Below are positions 13,865 to 20,586 of a DNA stretch of 29,440 nt, one piece after another. The notes beneath the pieces are model-generated. The model ran no database searches. It was not told the DNA's origin and worked only from the letters and a program-made list of their open reading frames with translations. Source of the stretch: a virus; the IMG/VR virus record IMGVR_UViG_3300009079_000084, positions 1 to 29,440 of that record; one strand, 5' to 3'. Numbering within the stretch: position 1 is the stretch's first letter; each line of letters starts with the position of its first letter. A program made the position numbers and the translations under genes.

Positions 13865-14568
13865 TGGCATATTTTAAAGATTTTCCAGTGGTAGGTTATT
13901 CTTTCGAGGGAGAATCTACTATAATGACTAATTTGTCAGTATATGCAGAGGTTATCGATGAAATTAGACTATCTTCAAGTTTTTATCAAGATTACTATGT
14001 AAAAAATGGAGAGAGACCTGACCACATCGCTTACAACATATATAAGAATCCTCAACTTTATTGGGTATTTTATCTTATGAACCCAAAACTGAGGGAACAG
14101 GGTTGGCCTATGTCTCAAGAAGAGATAACGGATAAGGTCAAAAGAGATCATCCTAATCAGACGTTCCTGTTCAATACCGACACACCATCAAAACTATATG
14201 TGGGTCAGGAAATAAGAGGGTATACTTCTGGAGCCAATGCTACGGTATTACATATCAATTTAGATCTAGGTCAGGTTACTGTAAGTACGGACCAACCCTT
14301 CCAGTCAGGCGAATTAATACAATTGGTAGAAAACAATTCAACGTATTCTTTTATTTCTATTGGTGATGAGTATCTCGCTGCACATCATTACACATTAAAT
14401 GGAGAGATTGTTGACATAAATCCATACTTACCTGTACCAAACGATCGTGTGAAGGTGACTAACTTAGATTTCTATGTCAGTGAGAATGATAAATTAAAAC
14501 AGATAAGAGTGATCAAACCAAAAAATGTCAATACTGTTGTCAACGCATTCAGAGATGCCATAAGGTAA
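13864..14568 (+). CDS. 53: gp53-like baseplate wedge protein
   Basis: 234 residues (T4 gp53: 196). 'SFYQDYYVKNGERPDHIAYNIYKNPQLYWVFYLMN' (in part: IAYNIYKNPQLYWVFYLMN) is the gp53/LysM-like wedge signature ('iA..iYgnp.lYWvlll.N'). The C-terminal 'ENDKLKQIRVIKPKNVNTVVNAFRDAI' (in part: ENDKLKQIRVIKP) matches 'Ne.lRqIkii....i..f...i'. A segment at about 108-150 (YVGQEIRGYTSGANATVLHI) forms an extra small beta domain, accounting for the greater length. gp53 joins the wedges around the hub in T4. Confidence 0.88.
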   Translation: MAYFKDFPVVGYSFEGESTIMTNLSVYAEVIDEIRLSSSFYQDYYVKNGERPDHIAYNIYKNPQLYWVFYLMNPKLREQGWPMSQEEITDKVKRDHPNQTFLFNTDTPSKLYVGQEIRGYTSGANATVLHINLDLGQVTVSTDQPFQSGELIQLVENNSTYSFISIGDEYLAAHHYTLNGEIVDINPYLPVPNDRVKVTNLDFYVSENDKLKQIRVIKPKNVNTVVNAFRDAIR

Positions 14569-14575
14569 TTATACA

Positions 14576-15898
14576 ATGAGCGAAGCAAATCTTAGTGCGA
14601 TTGAGGCTGTAGATTCAATAGAATTTAAATCTATTGTTATTGAGTCTGATAAAATGGAAAACAATTCCATTGATATCACTGATATGACGGTCGACATACA
14701 GATTTTTGAACATATCGATAAACCTTATCTCACCGCTTTGTTAGCTTTTGCTGATACGAATGATTTAGTTTCTTCTACTAATCTTTCTGGTGGTGAGAAG
14801 GTAACCATCACCTTACAACTAACCAGACCGGACACTATAGAGGTTTCTAAAACTTTCTATATAGACAACATTGTTGGTTCTAGTAAGTCTAATGAGAACT
14901 CCGAGTTCTTCATATTTCATCTTGTGGAAGACATTGCATATATCGCATCTCTTAATAATATCAATAAATCTTACTCTGGTAATCCCGAAAAGATAATACG
15001 AAATATATCAAAAAAATTCCTTGGTAACAAAGAGATCTTGGTGCCTAGCAAGTCAGATCAAAATATGAAAGTCATCATTCCAAATCTAAATGCAATTGAA
15101 GCTATGTCTTGGATTAAAAACAGGACATGTACCAGTGATGGTTACCCCTTTTACCTATACTCGACTATAGCAGATGATTATTTAACGTTTATTGATTTAA
15201 AGACTATGTTGCAAGAAGGTTCAATGAATCCGAATCACCCTTACACTTATTCAAAGTCTAGTGCTTCTACAGGTTCTACAATTTCAACTAAAAACAGAAG
15301 AACTATTATACAATACAAGTCTTCAGACAATGAGGATCTCTTATCTTTAATACGCAAAGGGCTTATTGGTGCTGAGTATAGATTCATTGACCCCACAAAG
15401 AATGATAATAATAAATTTACATTTGATATTCAGACTGATGTTATAAAGAAAATAAAAGGAGACTTTAATATAAAATCTCCGGTGTATGATGAAGTTTATA
15501 AACACGACGGAAAGTCTTTCAATAAGTATCAGTCTCGAAGTATTTCTATGATTGGTAGTACTCAGGCATACTCCATGAAATCTTATATGCAGAGTGATAG
15601 TAATGTGTATTATAAGTCAAATATTATCAATAAGTCTATGGATCAACTGCTCAAAAAGAATTCTATCGACATCACTGTCAATGGTACAGATCTACTTGGG
15701 GGTGACAGTAACTACACTATCGGTAGGAAATTAACCACACGATTCCTGAGAAACATGGCACCCGAAGACACTGACTATTTCTTTGATAATAAGAAGTCCG
15801 GTGACTTTCTCATATTCTCAGCCAAACATAATATTAGTAGAGAGTCCTATACGGTCTCACTATCATGCGTTAAACTTGACAATGGTGATGTAAAATGA
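14576..15898 (+). CDS. 27: gp27-like baseplate hub protein
   Basis: 440 residues. The beta-rich N-terminal domain 'IEFKSIVIESDKMENNSIDI' followed by 'VDIQIFEHIDKPYLTALLAFAD' and 'GGEKVTITLQL' has the tube-like hub domain pattern of gp27 and of its relatives in contractile systems. 'IPNLNAIEAMSWIKNRT' and 'YPFYLYST' are the mid-protein 'p....a..WL..Ra......yPfflY.t' element of gp27-type hubs. It lies directly before the gp5 gene (ATGA overlap), as needed for a gp27-gp5 complex. T4 keeps gene 27 elsewhere, so the local order differs from T4. Confidence 0.8.
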   Translation: MSEANLSAIEAVDSIEFKSIVIESDKMENNSIDITDMTVDIQIFEHIDKPYLTALLAFADTNDLVSSTNLSGGEKVTITLQLTRPDTIEVSKTFYIDNIVGSSKSNENSEFFIFHLVEDIAYIASLNNINKSYSGNPEKIIRNISKKFLGNKEILVPSKSDQNMKVIIPNLNAIEAMSWIKNRTCTSDGYPFYLYSTIADDYLTFIDLKTMLQEGSMNPNHPYTYSKSSASTGSTISTKNRRTIIQYKSSDNEDLLSLIRKGLIGAEYRFIDPTKNDNNKFTFDIQTDVIKKIKGDFNIKSPVYDEVYKHDGKSFNKYQSRSISMIGSTQAYSMKSYMQSDSNVYYKSNIINKSMDQLLKKNSIDITVNGTDLLGGDSNYTIGRKLTTRFLRNMAPEDTDYFFDNKKSGDFLIFSAKHNISRESYTVSLSCVKLDNGDVK

Positions 15899-16479
15899 TA
15901 CCCAATACTTTCATTGATTTCTATGGTGACCAGACACGTTGGTTCCTTGGTGAAGTTGTTAATGTGAAGGACGATCCCTTGAAACTCGGTCGCGTGAAGG
16001 TTAGAGTTTTCGGGGTTTACGACGATATCAAAGACGAAGATCTGCCTTGGGCTCAGATCGTTGTACCAATCACTCAAGGTGTTCACGAAGGTACGGGACA
16101 GTACCTAGGTATCCTTGTGGGTACTCAGGTTTTCGGTATGTTCTTGGATGGTCAGAACTCTCAGTTGCCTATGGTGATTGGTACTGTACCCAAGGAAGGA
16201 GATGCAAACTCCAAAGCACTAGAGAACTATCCTCAAAACAAAGTCTATGAGACAGAGAGTGGACACTACAAAGAGTGGGATGACACTGAAGGCAAGGAAC
16301 GCATTCGTGAACAACATAAGTCGGGTACGTACTACGAAATAGACAAAGACGGTAATATGACGATTGATGCTACTGGCGATGATGTTATCAAGAATATAAC
16401 GATCAAATCGTCAGGACAAATTAATGTCACAGCACCTGTCGTTAATGTAAACGGTACAGTCGTTAAACTAAACTCCTAA
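15895..16479 (+). CDS. 5: gp5-like central spike protein lacking the lysozyme domain
   Basis: 194 residues against 575 in T4. Residues about 13-110 form the OB-fold (Phage_base_V/gp5-N): 'WFLGEVVNVKDDPLKLGRVKVRVFG' (in part: DDPLKLGRVKVRVFGVYDD), 'LPWAQIVVPIT', 'VGTQVFGMFLDG' and 'LPMVIGTV'. The rest is a short repeat-like beta region ('YYEIDKDGNMTID', 'NITIKSSGQINVTAPVVNVNGTVV') as in the triple-stranded needle. The T4-type lysozyme domain between these parts is missing. No HxH iron-binding tip motif is visible at the C-terminus. Confidence 0.88.
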   Translation: MIPNTFIDFYGDQTRWFLGEVVNVKDDPLKLGRVKVRVFGVYDDIKDEDLPWAQIVVPITQGVHEGTGQYLGILVGTQVFGMFLDGQNSQLPMVIGTVPKEGDANSKALENYPQNKVYETESGHYKEWDDTEGKERIREQHKSGTYYEIDKDGNMTIDATGDDVIKNITIKSSGQINVTAPVVNVNGTVVKLNS

Positions 16480-16480
16480 T

Positions 16481-17680
16481 ATGACAACTACATTCCAACT
16501 CCCTACATTCAATACAGAGTTGCCCTGCTCTGGTTCCTTACTTCCTACCAAAGCGGAGTATGTACAGTTCTATAATGATATAGCAGCTATACCTAGTCAA
16601 CTAAAAGTATACCTATCACAGAATCCTGATATAGACCTAGACTATAAAAAACAATTAGAAGACATCATAGAACAGATCGAAGAGTTCTTTGAGTTGCAGT
16701 CAGAAATACTTTCTCCTTGGTGGACTAAAGGACAAATACGTGATTGGCAGAAAGAAGCTAACGATGCATGGACTCAGTTGATTGCTGAATTCCATATGTA
16801 TGTTCCCATAAAGATGATGGAACTGATCTCTAAAATAATCCCTGTTAACTTCAATATATCCATTATGGGTCTGAGTATTGATCTGTTAAGAATACTAGAG
16901 AAGGAAGAACAAGAGAGTATAAAGAAACAAATCACTGATGAAATAGATAGATTCTATAACCTAATACCAGAAGCATATCAGTACTACAAGGGAGAGTTTG
17001 GTATCATATGTAATGAGTGGAAAGGTAAACTTACATGGGATTACATTAAAAGTGAGATCGTAAAGGCATGTACAAACCTATTACATAGTCTGTTTGGTAA
17101 GTTAATTGACAAGTTTAAAGACATCTGGGATGCACTCGGATTACCTTCATTACCCGCTCTTTTGGAGTTTGATCTAGAGACGTGGATAAGGGAGCAGATA
17201 GACACACTGAAAAAACAGGCAGAAGATTACATAAAAGATCTACAAAAACAGTTAGAAACGTTGGAAAATGATGCGAAAACCCTTGTTGGAGACCTAAAAA
17301 AGGAAGCCCAAGACAAGATTGACCAGTTAAAAGACGATATACAAAATTTCAGTGTGAATAGTTTTATAATCGAGATGTTGAAAGAGATTCAATTATTCGG
17401 AGTTTCTCTGTTAGATTTACTGGGTGGAGAGATCAAAACCACAGTGATCGTGGGGGAGGTGCAGATAGAAGACCTCGTCCGTGCAGCGAGAGACTGGTTC
17501 ACTCAATGGCAGAAGGAACTGTTCAACCAATGGATAAAGAAGATCAAATCGTTCTTAGATGCGATCGGACTGGGTGCGTTGATGGACCTATTGACTCTGA
17601 CCTTCTGTGACTTCCTCAAACTGATCGGTGTTCCTATGAGCATCGACCTACAACTACCGGAGATACCTAATGGCGTATAG
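16481..17680 (+). CDS. Virion structural protein of T4-like phages (hub-operon)
   Basis: 399 residues, mostly alpha-helical: helices rich in W, L and I flank a clear coiled coil at about 235-292 (LKKQAEDYIKDLQKQLETLE...). I recall proteins of this type directly after gp5 in marine T4-like phages, where they are listed as structural. The gene starts 1 nt after the gp5 stop, and its last 11 nt overlap iscU. Its C-terminal 40 residues are hydrophobic ('IGLGALMDLLTLTFCDFLKLIGVPM') and might bind a membrane or another hub component. No enzymatic motif is seen. Confidence 0.7.
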   Translation: MTTTFQLPTFNTELPCSGSLLPTKAEYVQFYNDIAAIPSQLKVYLSQNPDIDLDYKKQLEDIIEQIEEFFELQSEILSPWWTKGQIRDWQKEANDAWTQLIAEFHMYVPIKMMELISKIIPVNFNISIMGLSIDLLRILEKEEQESIKKQITDEIDRFYNLIPEAYQYYKGEFGIICNEWKGKLTWDYIKSEIVKACTNLLHSLFGKLIDKFKDIWDALGLPSLPALLEFDLETWIREQIDTLKKQAEDYIKDLQKQLETLENDAKTLVGDLKKEAQDKIDQLKDDIQNFSVNSFIIEMLKEIQLFGVSLLDLLGGEIKTTVIVGEVQIEDLVRAARDWFTQWQKELFNQWIKKIKSFLDAIGLGALMDLLTLTFCDFLKLIGVPMSIDLQLPEIPNGV

Positions 17681-18053
17681 TGACAAAGTAATCGACCACT
17701 ACGAGAACCCTAGGAACGTAGGTGTGTTGGACGAGAAGTCAATCAACGTGGGGACAGGGATGGTAGGTGCACCAGCCTGTGGTGATGTGATGCGACTACA
17801 GATACGGGTGAGCGACGATGGTATCATAGAGGATGCTAAGTTCAAGACCTATGGGTGTGGTTCAGCGATTGCATCTAGTTCTCTCTTAACGGAATGGGTT
17901 AAGGGGAGACATATAGACGATGCAGAACAAATAAAGAATACCGAACTGGCAGAGGAGTTGGCGTTACCGCCCGTGAAGATACACTGTTCGGTGTTGGCAG
18001 AGGATGCTATTAAGACTGCTGTCAAGGATGTGCGAGAGAAGAGAAAGAAATGA
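17670..18053 (+). CDS. iscU: IscU-type Fe-S cluster assembly scaffold
   Basis: 127 residues, nearly the same length as bacterial IscU. The three cluster ligands are at the canonical positions: Cys37 (GAPACGD, with Asp39), Cys63 ([11 protein letters not shown]), His105 and Cys106 ([12 protein letters not shown]). LPPVK (99-103), the HscA chaperone-recognition motif, is intact, which marks it as IscU rather than SufU or NifU. It should take sulfur from host IscS and hand a [2Fe-2S] cluster on to carriers such as IscA. It starts 11 nt inside the preceding structural gene and overlaps iscA by ATGA, so it is part of the late baseplate operon. A hand count of 17701-17880 gives about 51% G+C, above an upstream sample at 16981-17040 (38%), which hints at later acquisition. 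Confidence 0.95.
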   Translation: MAYSDKVIDHYENPRNVGVLDEKSINVGTGMVGAPACGDVMRLQIRVSDDGIIEDAKFKTYGCGSAIASSSLLTEWVKGRHIDDAEQIKNTELAEELALPPVKIHCSVLAEDAIKTAVKDVREKRKK

Positions 18054-18370
18054 TTACTATGACATCAGCTGCGGAACAACAAATGGTAAAACATTTGGAA
18101 CATCGTTCTACGGGGGTTGGTGTTAGGTTGGGTGTACGTACTAATGGGTGTTCTGGTTTGTCTTATCTATTAGAGTTTGTTGATACTATGGACGGGGGTG
18201 ATGTTGTCATGCAATGTGGCGATGTTACATTAGTGGTTGACTCAAAGAGTTTGATCTACCTAGATGGGACTGAGTTAGATTATGTTAGAGAGGGATTGAA
18301 CGAAGGGTTCCAGTTTAGAAACCCTAATGTCAAAAATGAATGTGGTTGCGGAGAAAGTTTCCACGTCTAG
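18050..18370 (+). CDS. iscA: IscA, A-type Fe-S cluster carrier
   Basis: 106 residues. The three conserved cysteines are present: Cys34 (TNGCSGLSY) and Cys98/Cys100 in the C-terminal [10 protein letters not shown], which fits IscA better than ErpA or SufA. '[13 protein letters not shown]' and '[17 protein letters not shown]' are the family's other conserved stretches. It would receive or deliver Fe-S clusters or iron downstream of IscU. The order iscU-iscA is that of the bacterial isc operon (iscRSUA-hscBA-fdx), but no iscS, hscBA or fdx is present, so it must work with host partners. Start ATG 18050 overlaps the iscU stop; GAGAAAG lies upstream. It ends 4 nt into a converging gene. Confidence 0.95.
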   Translation: MITMTSAAEQQMVKHLEHRSTGVGVRLGVRTNGCSGLSYLLEFVDTMDGGDVVMQCGDVTLVVDSKSLIYLDGTELDYVREGLNEGFQFRNPNVKNECGCGESFHV

Positions 18371-18397
18371 GCAGCAGTACTATGATACTCTAGACGT
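18363..18397. repeat. Inverted repeat at the late/early convergent junction
   Basis: ACGTCTAG (18363-18370) and CTAGACGT (18390-18397) form an 8-bp perfect stem with a 19-nt loop over the tail-to-tail junction of iscA and the minus-strand gene. No U-tract is present. It may be a weak bidirectional end signal; no other terminator is seen here. Confidence 0.4.
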
Positions 18398-18774
18398 TCA
18401 CGTTGTCGACCCATTACAAAAGATTCTGTAACACCTTCAGGGAACAACAACTCGCGAGTAGCGATGTAGTTACCATAGAAGTTTTTTGTTAGGTAGTATG
18501 GCTTATCCCACGAATCCCAAGCGACGGTATCCACGTCTTCGATAGACCAATCAATAACTTTATTCTCTGCATAATCATTAGCAGACTCGATAAGCGGAGT
18601 GATAGACTCCATCATGTATCGAACTGAAGTGTGGTCCTCGAACTCGAACCCATACACATAAGTGTCGCCACCCTTAGCCTTCCAACACTGTGGGCATTCG
18701 CCTTGACCGTCCCACGCGTGGGCGCCATAGTTTTCCCAATTCTGCGTGTGTATTACTAGATTAACTCTACTCAT
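18367..18774 (-). CDS. Hypothetical early-region protein
   Basis: 135 residues, last gene of the minus-strand block. '[30 protein letters not shown]' (in part: [20 protein letters not shown]) holds one CxxC pair, perhaps half of a metal site; the rest is acidic and aromatic ([19 protein letters not shown]). No family recognised, though the 'ENYGAH' start is reminiscent of small conserved proteins in marine phages. It probably shares the transcript from the promoter at 19166-19194. Confidence 0.65.
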   Translation of the reverse strand: MSRVNLVIHTQNWENYGAHAWDGQGECPQCWKAKGGDTYVYGFEFEDHTSVRYMMESITPLIESANDYAENKVIDWSIEDVDTVAWDSWDKPYYLTKNFYGNYIATRELLFPEGVTESFVMGRQRERLEYHSTAA

Positions 18775-18776
18775 TA

Positions 18777-18899
18777 TTAGAGCTCTCGTATGTCAATTGG
18801 TTTGGACGGATCTATCTTGATGGCGTCGTACTCTTCCTGTGTGAGGAAGGTAGCATCTTCCCAAGCTTCGGTGTTGTCTGTCCAGTTTTCGTTATTCAT
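18777..18899 (-). CDS. 40-residue acidic protein
   Basis: ATG at 18899 with GGGAGG about 9 nt upstream on the minus strand, stop TAA at 18777-18779. The frame reads MNNENWTDNTEAWEDATFLT and ends DIREL. The strong ribosome binding site and 2-bp spacing to the next gene argue that this very short frame is translated. Function unknown. Confidence 0.6.
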   Translation of the reverse strand: MNNENWTDNTEAWEDATFLTQEEYDAIKIDPSKPIDIREL

Positions 18900-18914
18900 C
18901 ACGCAACCTCCCCT

Positions 18915-19133
18915 TTAAGAACCCATTGCGAGTAGTTTATTATCTCGGAAGTAGAAACCCTCTGGAACATTTAACTTACCGACCATATTCCAGTCTTCAG
19001 CTTTCAACTTAGGAACTTCATCTTCACCACCAGCGGGCATACAATAGTTATTCAAGTAGTTAACAGCGTCCATGTAATCTTCGAACTCTTTCGCATCATA
19101 CTTACTATTCATTTTTGGTTTCGCGTAAAACAT
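18915..19133 (-). CDS. Small hypothetical early protein
   Basis: 72 residues from ATG 19133 (MFYAKPKMNSKYDAKEFED), placed behind AGAGAGGAAAG. The frame runs further upstream to 19187, but that part lies in the promoter. First gene behind the repeated promoter at 19166-19194, followed by the genes at 18777-18899 and 18367-18774. Helical N-terminal half, then a 'VPEGFYFRDNKLLAMGS' end. Unknown function. Confidence 0.65.
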   Translation of the reverse strand: MFYAKPKMNSKYDAKEFEDYMDAVNYLNNYCMPAGGEDEVPKLKAEDWNMVGKLNVPEGFYFRDNKLLAMGS

Positions 19134-19144
19134 TTTTCTTTCCT

Positions 19145-19201
19145 CTCTCATTAATTTATGTAACCATTGTACAACGGTGGGCAACAATTGTCAAGCGTTT
19201 T
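19145..19201 (-). promoter_or_regulatory. Early promoter cassette copy 1
   Basis: Minus strand: AAAACGC directly before TTGACA (19189-19194), 17-nt spacer, TACAAT (19166-19171), then GGTTACATAAATTAATGAGA leading to the ribosome binding site. Only 2 of 57 bases differ from copy 2 (19470-19526). Drives the genes from 19133 leftwards. Confidence 0.9.
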
Positions 19202-19214
19202 TTCAAAAAAACTT

Positions 19215-19463
19215 TTACCCAATGTAATCATTGTGACCTGCTGTTCGCAATAGAGGTCGCAACTCAAGAGACAGTTCTTCACTAGTCATGTTATTTCTTT
19301 TGCATATCTGCTGTTGAGTATTACGCATTTCATTGAAAAAATCATCCGGAAGATCTGCTTCTACACAGTCTTCTAAGTCCCAATCAGAAAACAGTTCATC
19401 AACCAGCTCAAGGTTTTCATCACTCATCGCTTGGGTGTTTATCATACTGTAGTTAAATCTCAT
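19215..19463 (-). CDS. Acidic hypothetical early protein
   Basis: 82 residues, ATG at 19463 with GAGAGG in the conserved promoter leader. Acidic and leucine-rich (DELFSDWDLEDCVEADLPDDF), largely helical. A single-gene unit: the promoter cassette copy 2 lies directly upstream and another promoter cassette directly downstream. Small acidic early proteins of phages often bind host regulators, but nothing here shows a target. Confidence 0.65.
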   Translation of the reverse strand: MRFNYSMINTQAMSDENLELVDELFSDWDLEDCVEADLPDDFFNEMRNTQQQICKRNNMTSEELSLELRPLLRTAGHNDYIG

Positions 19464-19469
19464 ATCAAC

Positions 19470-19526
19470 CTCTCATTAATTTATGTAACCATTATACAAC
19501 GGTGGACAACAATTGTCAAGCGTTTT
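19470..19526 (-). promoter_or_regulatory. Early promoter cassette copy 2
   Basis: Minus strand AAAACGC-TTGACA (19514-19519), 17-nt spacer, TATAAT (19491-19496), then the same GGTTACATAAATTAATGAGA leader. Placed immediately downstream of the terminator at 19540-19565. Confidence 0.92.
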
Positions 19527-19539
19527 ATAAAAATAAATT

Positions 19540-19565
19540 AAAAAAAAACCCTTCCGAAGAAGGGC
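19540..19565 (-). terminator. Rho-independent terminator with UUCG loop
   Basis: On the minus strand GCCCTTC (stem 19559-19564), TTCG loop (19555-19558), GAAGGG (19549-19554) and a run of 9 Ts (19540-19548). Ends the transcript of the genes at 20467-19587. Confidence 0.92.
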
Positions 19566-19586
19566 AAAGGTTCCTTGAGAGAAAGG

Positions 19587-19739
19587 TTATGAAACATCTT
19601 TGAGATAGATATCGATCCGTGTGGGGTCCATACCTAGGTCAATTAAATTCTTTCGGAGACTCTCGGGGTCTCGAACATTCCATTCTATGTGGCGTTCATC
19701 ATTTTCGTCATACCACTCGACGCACCAAACCTCACTCAT
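19587..19739 (-). CDS. 50-residue hypothetical protein
   Basis: ATG at 19739 (MSEVWCVEWYDENDERHIEW) lies inside the end of the upstream gene (8-bp overlap), which favours it over the upstream in-frame ATG at 19769. A Trp-rich beta-hairpin-like start is followed by a helix ('DPESLRKNLIDLGMDP'). Last gene before the terminator at 19540-19565. Unknown function. Confidence 0.6.
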   Translation of the reverse strand: MSEVWCVEWYDENDERHIEWNVRDPESLRKNLIDLGMDPTRIDIYLKDVS

Positions 19740-19923
19740 TAGGTAAGTTCGTGTAGTCAAGAGTTTCACTAATGTAGTCTAATGCGATCGGAGACTTAGC
19801 TGCGATTACCGACAGCATAGAACTCAGGTAACCAATCACATAGTGTGGGGAATCGTTTTCGTTCTCTAGGTTACTTACAATCTTTGAGACTAGTTCTTGT
19901 TCAGTGTATTTAAAGTTCATCAT
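19732..19923 (-). CDS. Small acidic helical hypothetical protein
   Basis: 63 residues from the first of two adjacent ATGs (19923, 19920), with AGGAG (19931-19935) upstream. The longer frame to 20115 is the antisense-shifted shadow of the LPD29 gene and lacks a ribosome binding site. The sequence 'YTEQELVSKIVSNLENEND' followed by 'YVIGYLSSMLSVIA' is helical. Unknown function. Confidence 0.65.
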   Translation of the reverse strand: MMNFKYTEQELVSKIVSNLENENDSPHYVIGYLSSMLSVIAAKSPIALDYISETLDYTNLPNE

Positions 19924-19933
19924 AATATATCTC

Positions 19934-20467
19934 CTATGCAGCCATCGCTGTCTTTTGTGATTCAATAATTTGTTCAGCACGTTGGTTAAGTTCTTCGATC
20001 TCTGGAGTCCAGTCACGAGGACTATCAGTGCAGATGTATGGTTTGCTCCATGATCCAACATTGATGTCGATGTAGTGTGATCGGTGGAAGTAGTCAGTCT
20101 GACTATCATCTTCACAGAAGTAGTCTGGACCGTGCATCGCTTCTTTCAACTCAAGTAGGAATGCCAACACAACGGGATCAGACTTGTAGTTCTCTTCTAA
20201 CCAGTACTCATTGACTTGGATATATTGCTCAGCGAGTCGAGCAGCAGTAGTCTTACAGTCGTGTGGATTACACTCTAGGTCAAGACGAGTTCTTTCTAGT
20301 TGACTCTCATTCACAGCAGAGATAATATCTAGTGGACTAGACTTAATATTCACAACAAGGGTAGAGTGATGACGAACAGCGATTGACGCTTTGACGTTAT
20401 ACTTCTTTAGAACTGCTTTGATCGCAGGGGCTAGATTCTTTTTGTCTTCTTGGGATACATATGCCAT
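19934..20467 (-). CDS. LPD29-domain protein
   Basis: 177 residues. The N-terminal 'QEDKKNLAPAIKAVLKKYNVKASIAVRHHSTLVVNI' (in part: KKYNVKASIAVRHHSTLVVN) is the signature of the large-polyvalent-protein-associated domain LPD29, found in phages and conjugative elements. The invariant 'VRHHSTL' and the following 'IKSSPLD' are present. The remaining part (about 70-177) contains two histidine/aspartate-rich stretches (GPDYFCEDDS, HRSHYIDINVGSW). LPD29 has no proven biochemical role; it travels with early-injected or anti-defence proteins. It stands first behind promoter copy 3. Confidence 0.85.
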   Translation of the reverse strand: MAYVSQEDKKNLAPAIKAVLKKYNVKASIAVRHHSTLVVNIKSSPLDIISAVNESQLERTRLDLECNPHDCKTTAARLAEQYIQVNEYWLEENYKSDPVVLAFLLELKEAMHGPDYFCEDDSQTDYFHRSHYIDINVGSWSKPYICTDSPRDWTPEIEELNQRAEQIIESQKTAMAA

Positions 20468-20480
20468 AACTTTTTTCTCT

Positions 20481-20540
20481 CTCTCTTTATCAATTTATGT
20501 AACCATTATATCAAGTGGAACATGTTTTGTCAAGCGTTTT
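20481..20540 (-). promoter_or_regulatory. Early promoter cassette copy 3
   Basis: Minus strand AAAACGC-TTGACA (20528-20533), 17-nt spacer, TATAAT (20505-20510), then GGTTACATAAATTGATAAAG and a GAGAGAG ribosome binding site before the LPD29 gene (ATG 20467). Confidence 0.92.
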
Positions 20541-20555
20541 ATTGAAATTAATTTA

Positions 20556-20579
20556 AGAAAAAGGGAACTTTCGTTCCCT
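20556..20579 (-). terminator. Rho-independent terminator after the ParB-like gene
   Basis: On the minus strand GGGAAC (20573-20578), GAAA loop, GTTCCC (20563-20568) and TTTTTCTT (20555-20562). It ends the ParB-like gene transcript right before promoter copy 3. Confidence 0.92.
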
Positions 20580-20586
20580 ATATTTT

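Noticed and set aside
17670-18053. NifU or SufU instead of IscU
   Set aside because: Only the N-terminal scaffold domain is present (no NifU C-terminal domain), there is no SufU zinc-site insertion, and LPPVK plus HC at 105-106 are IscU features.
19924-20115. N-terminal extension of the 63-residue gene (frame open to 20115)
   Set aside because: It overlaps the LPD29 gene in another frame, lacks a ribosome binding site, and AGGAG precedes the ATG at 19923.
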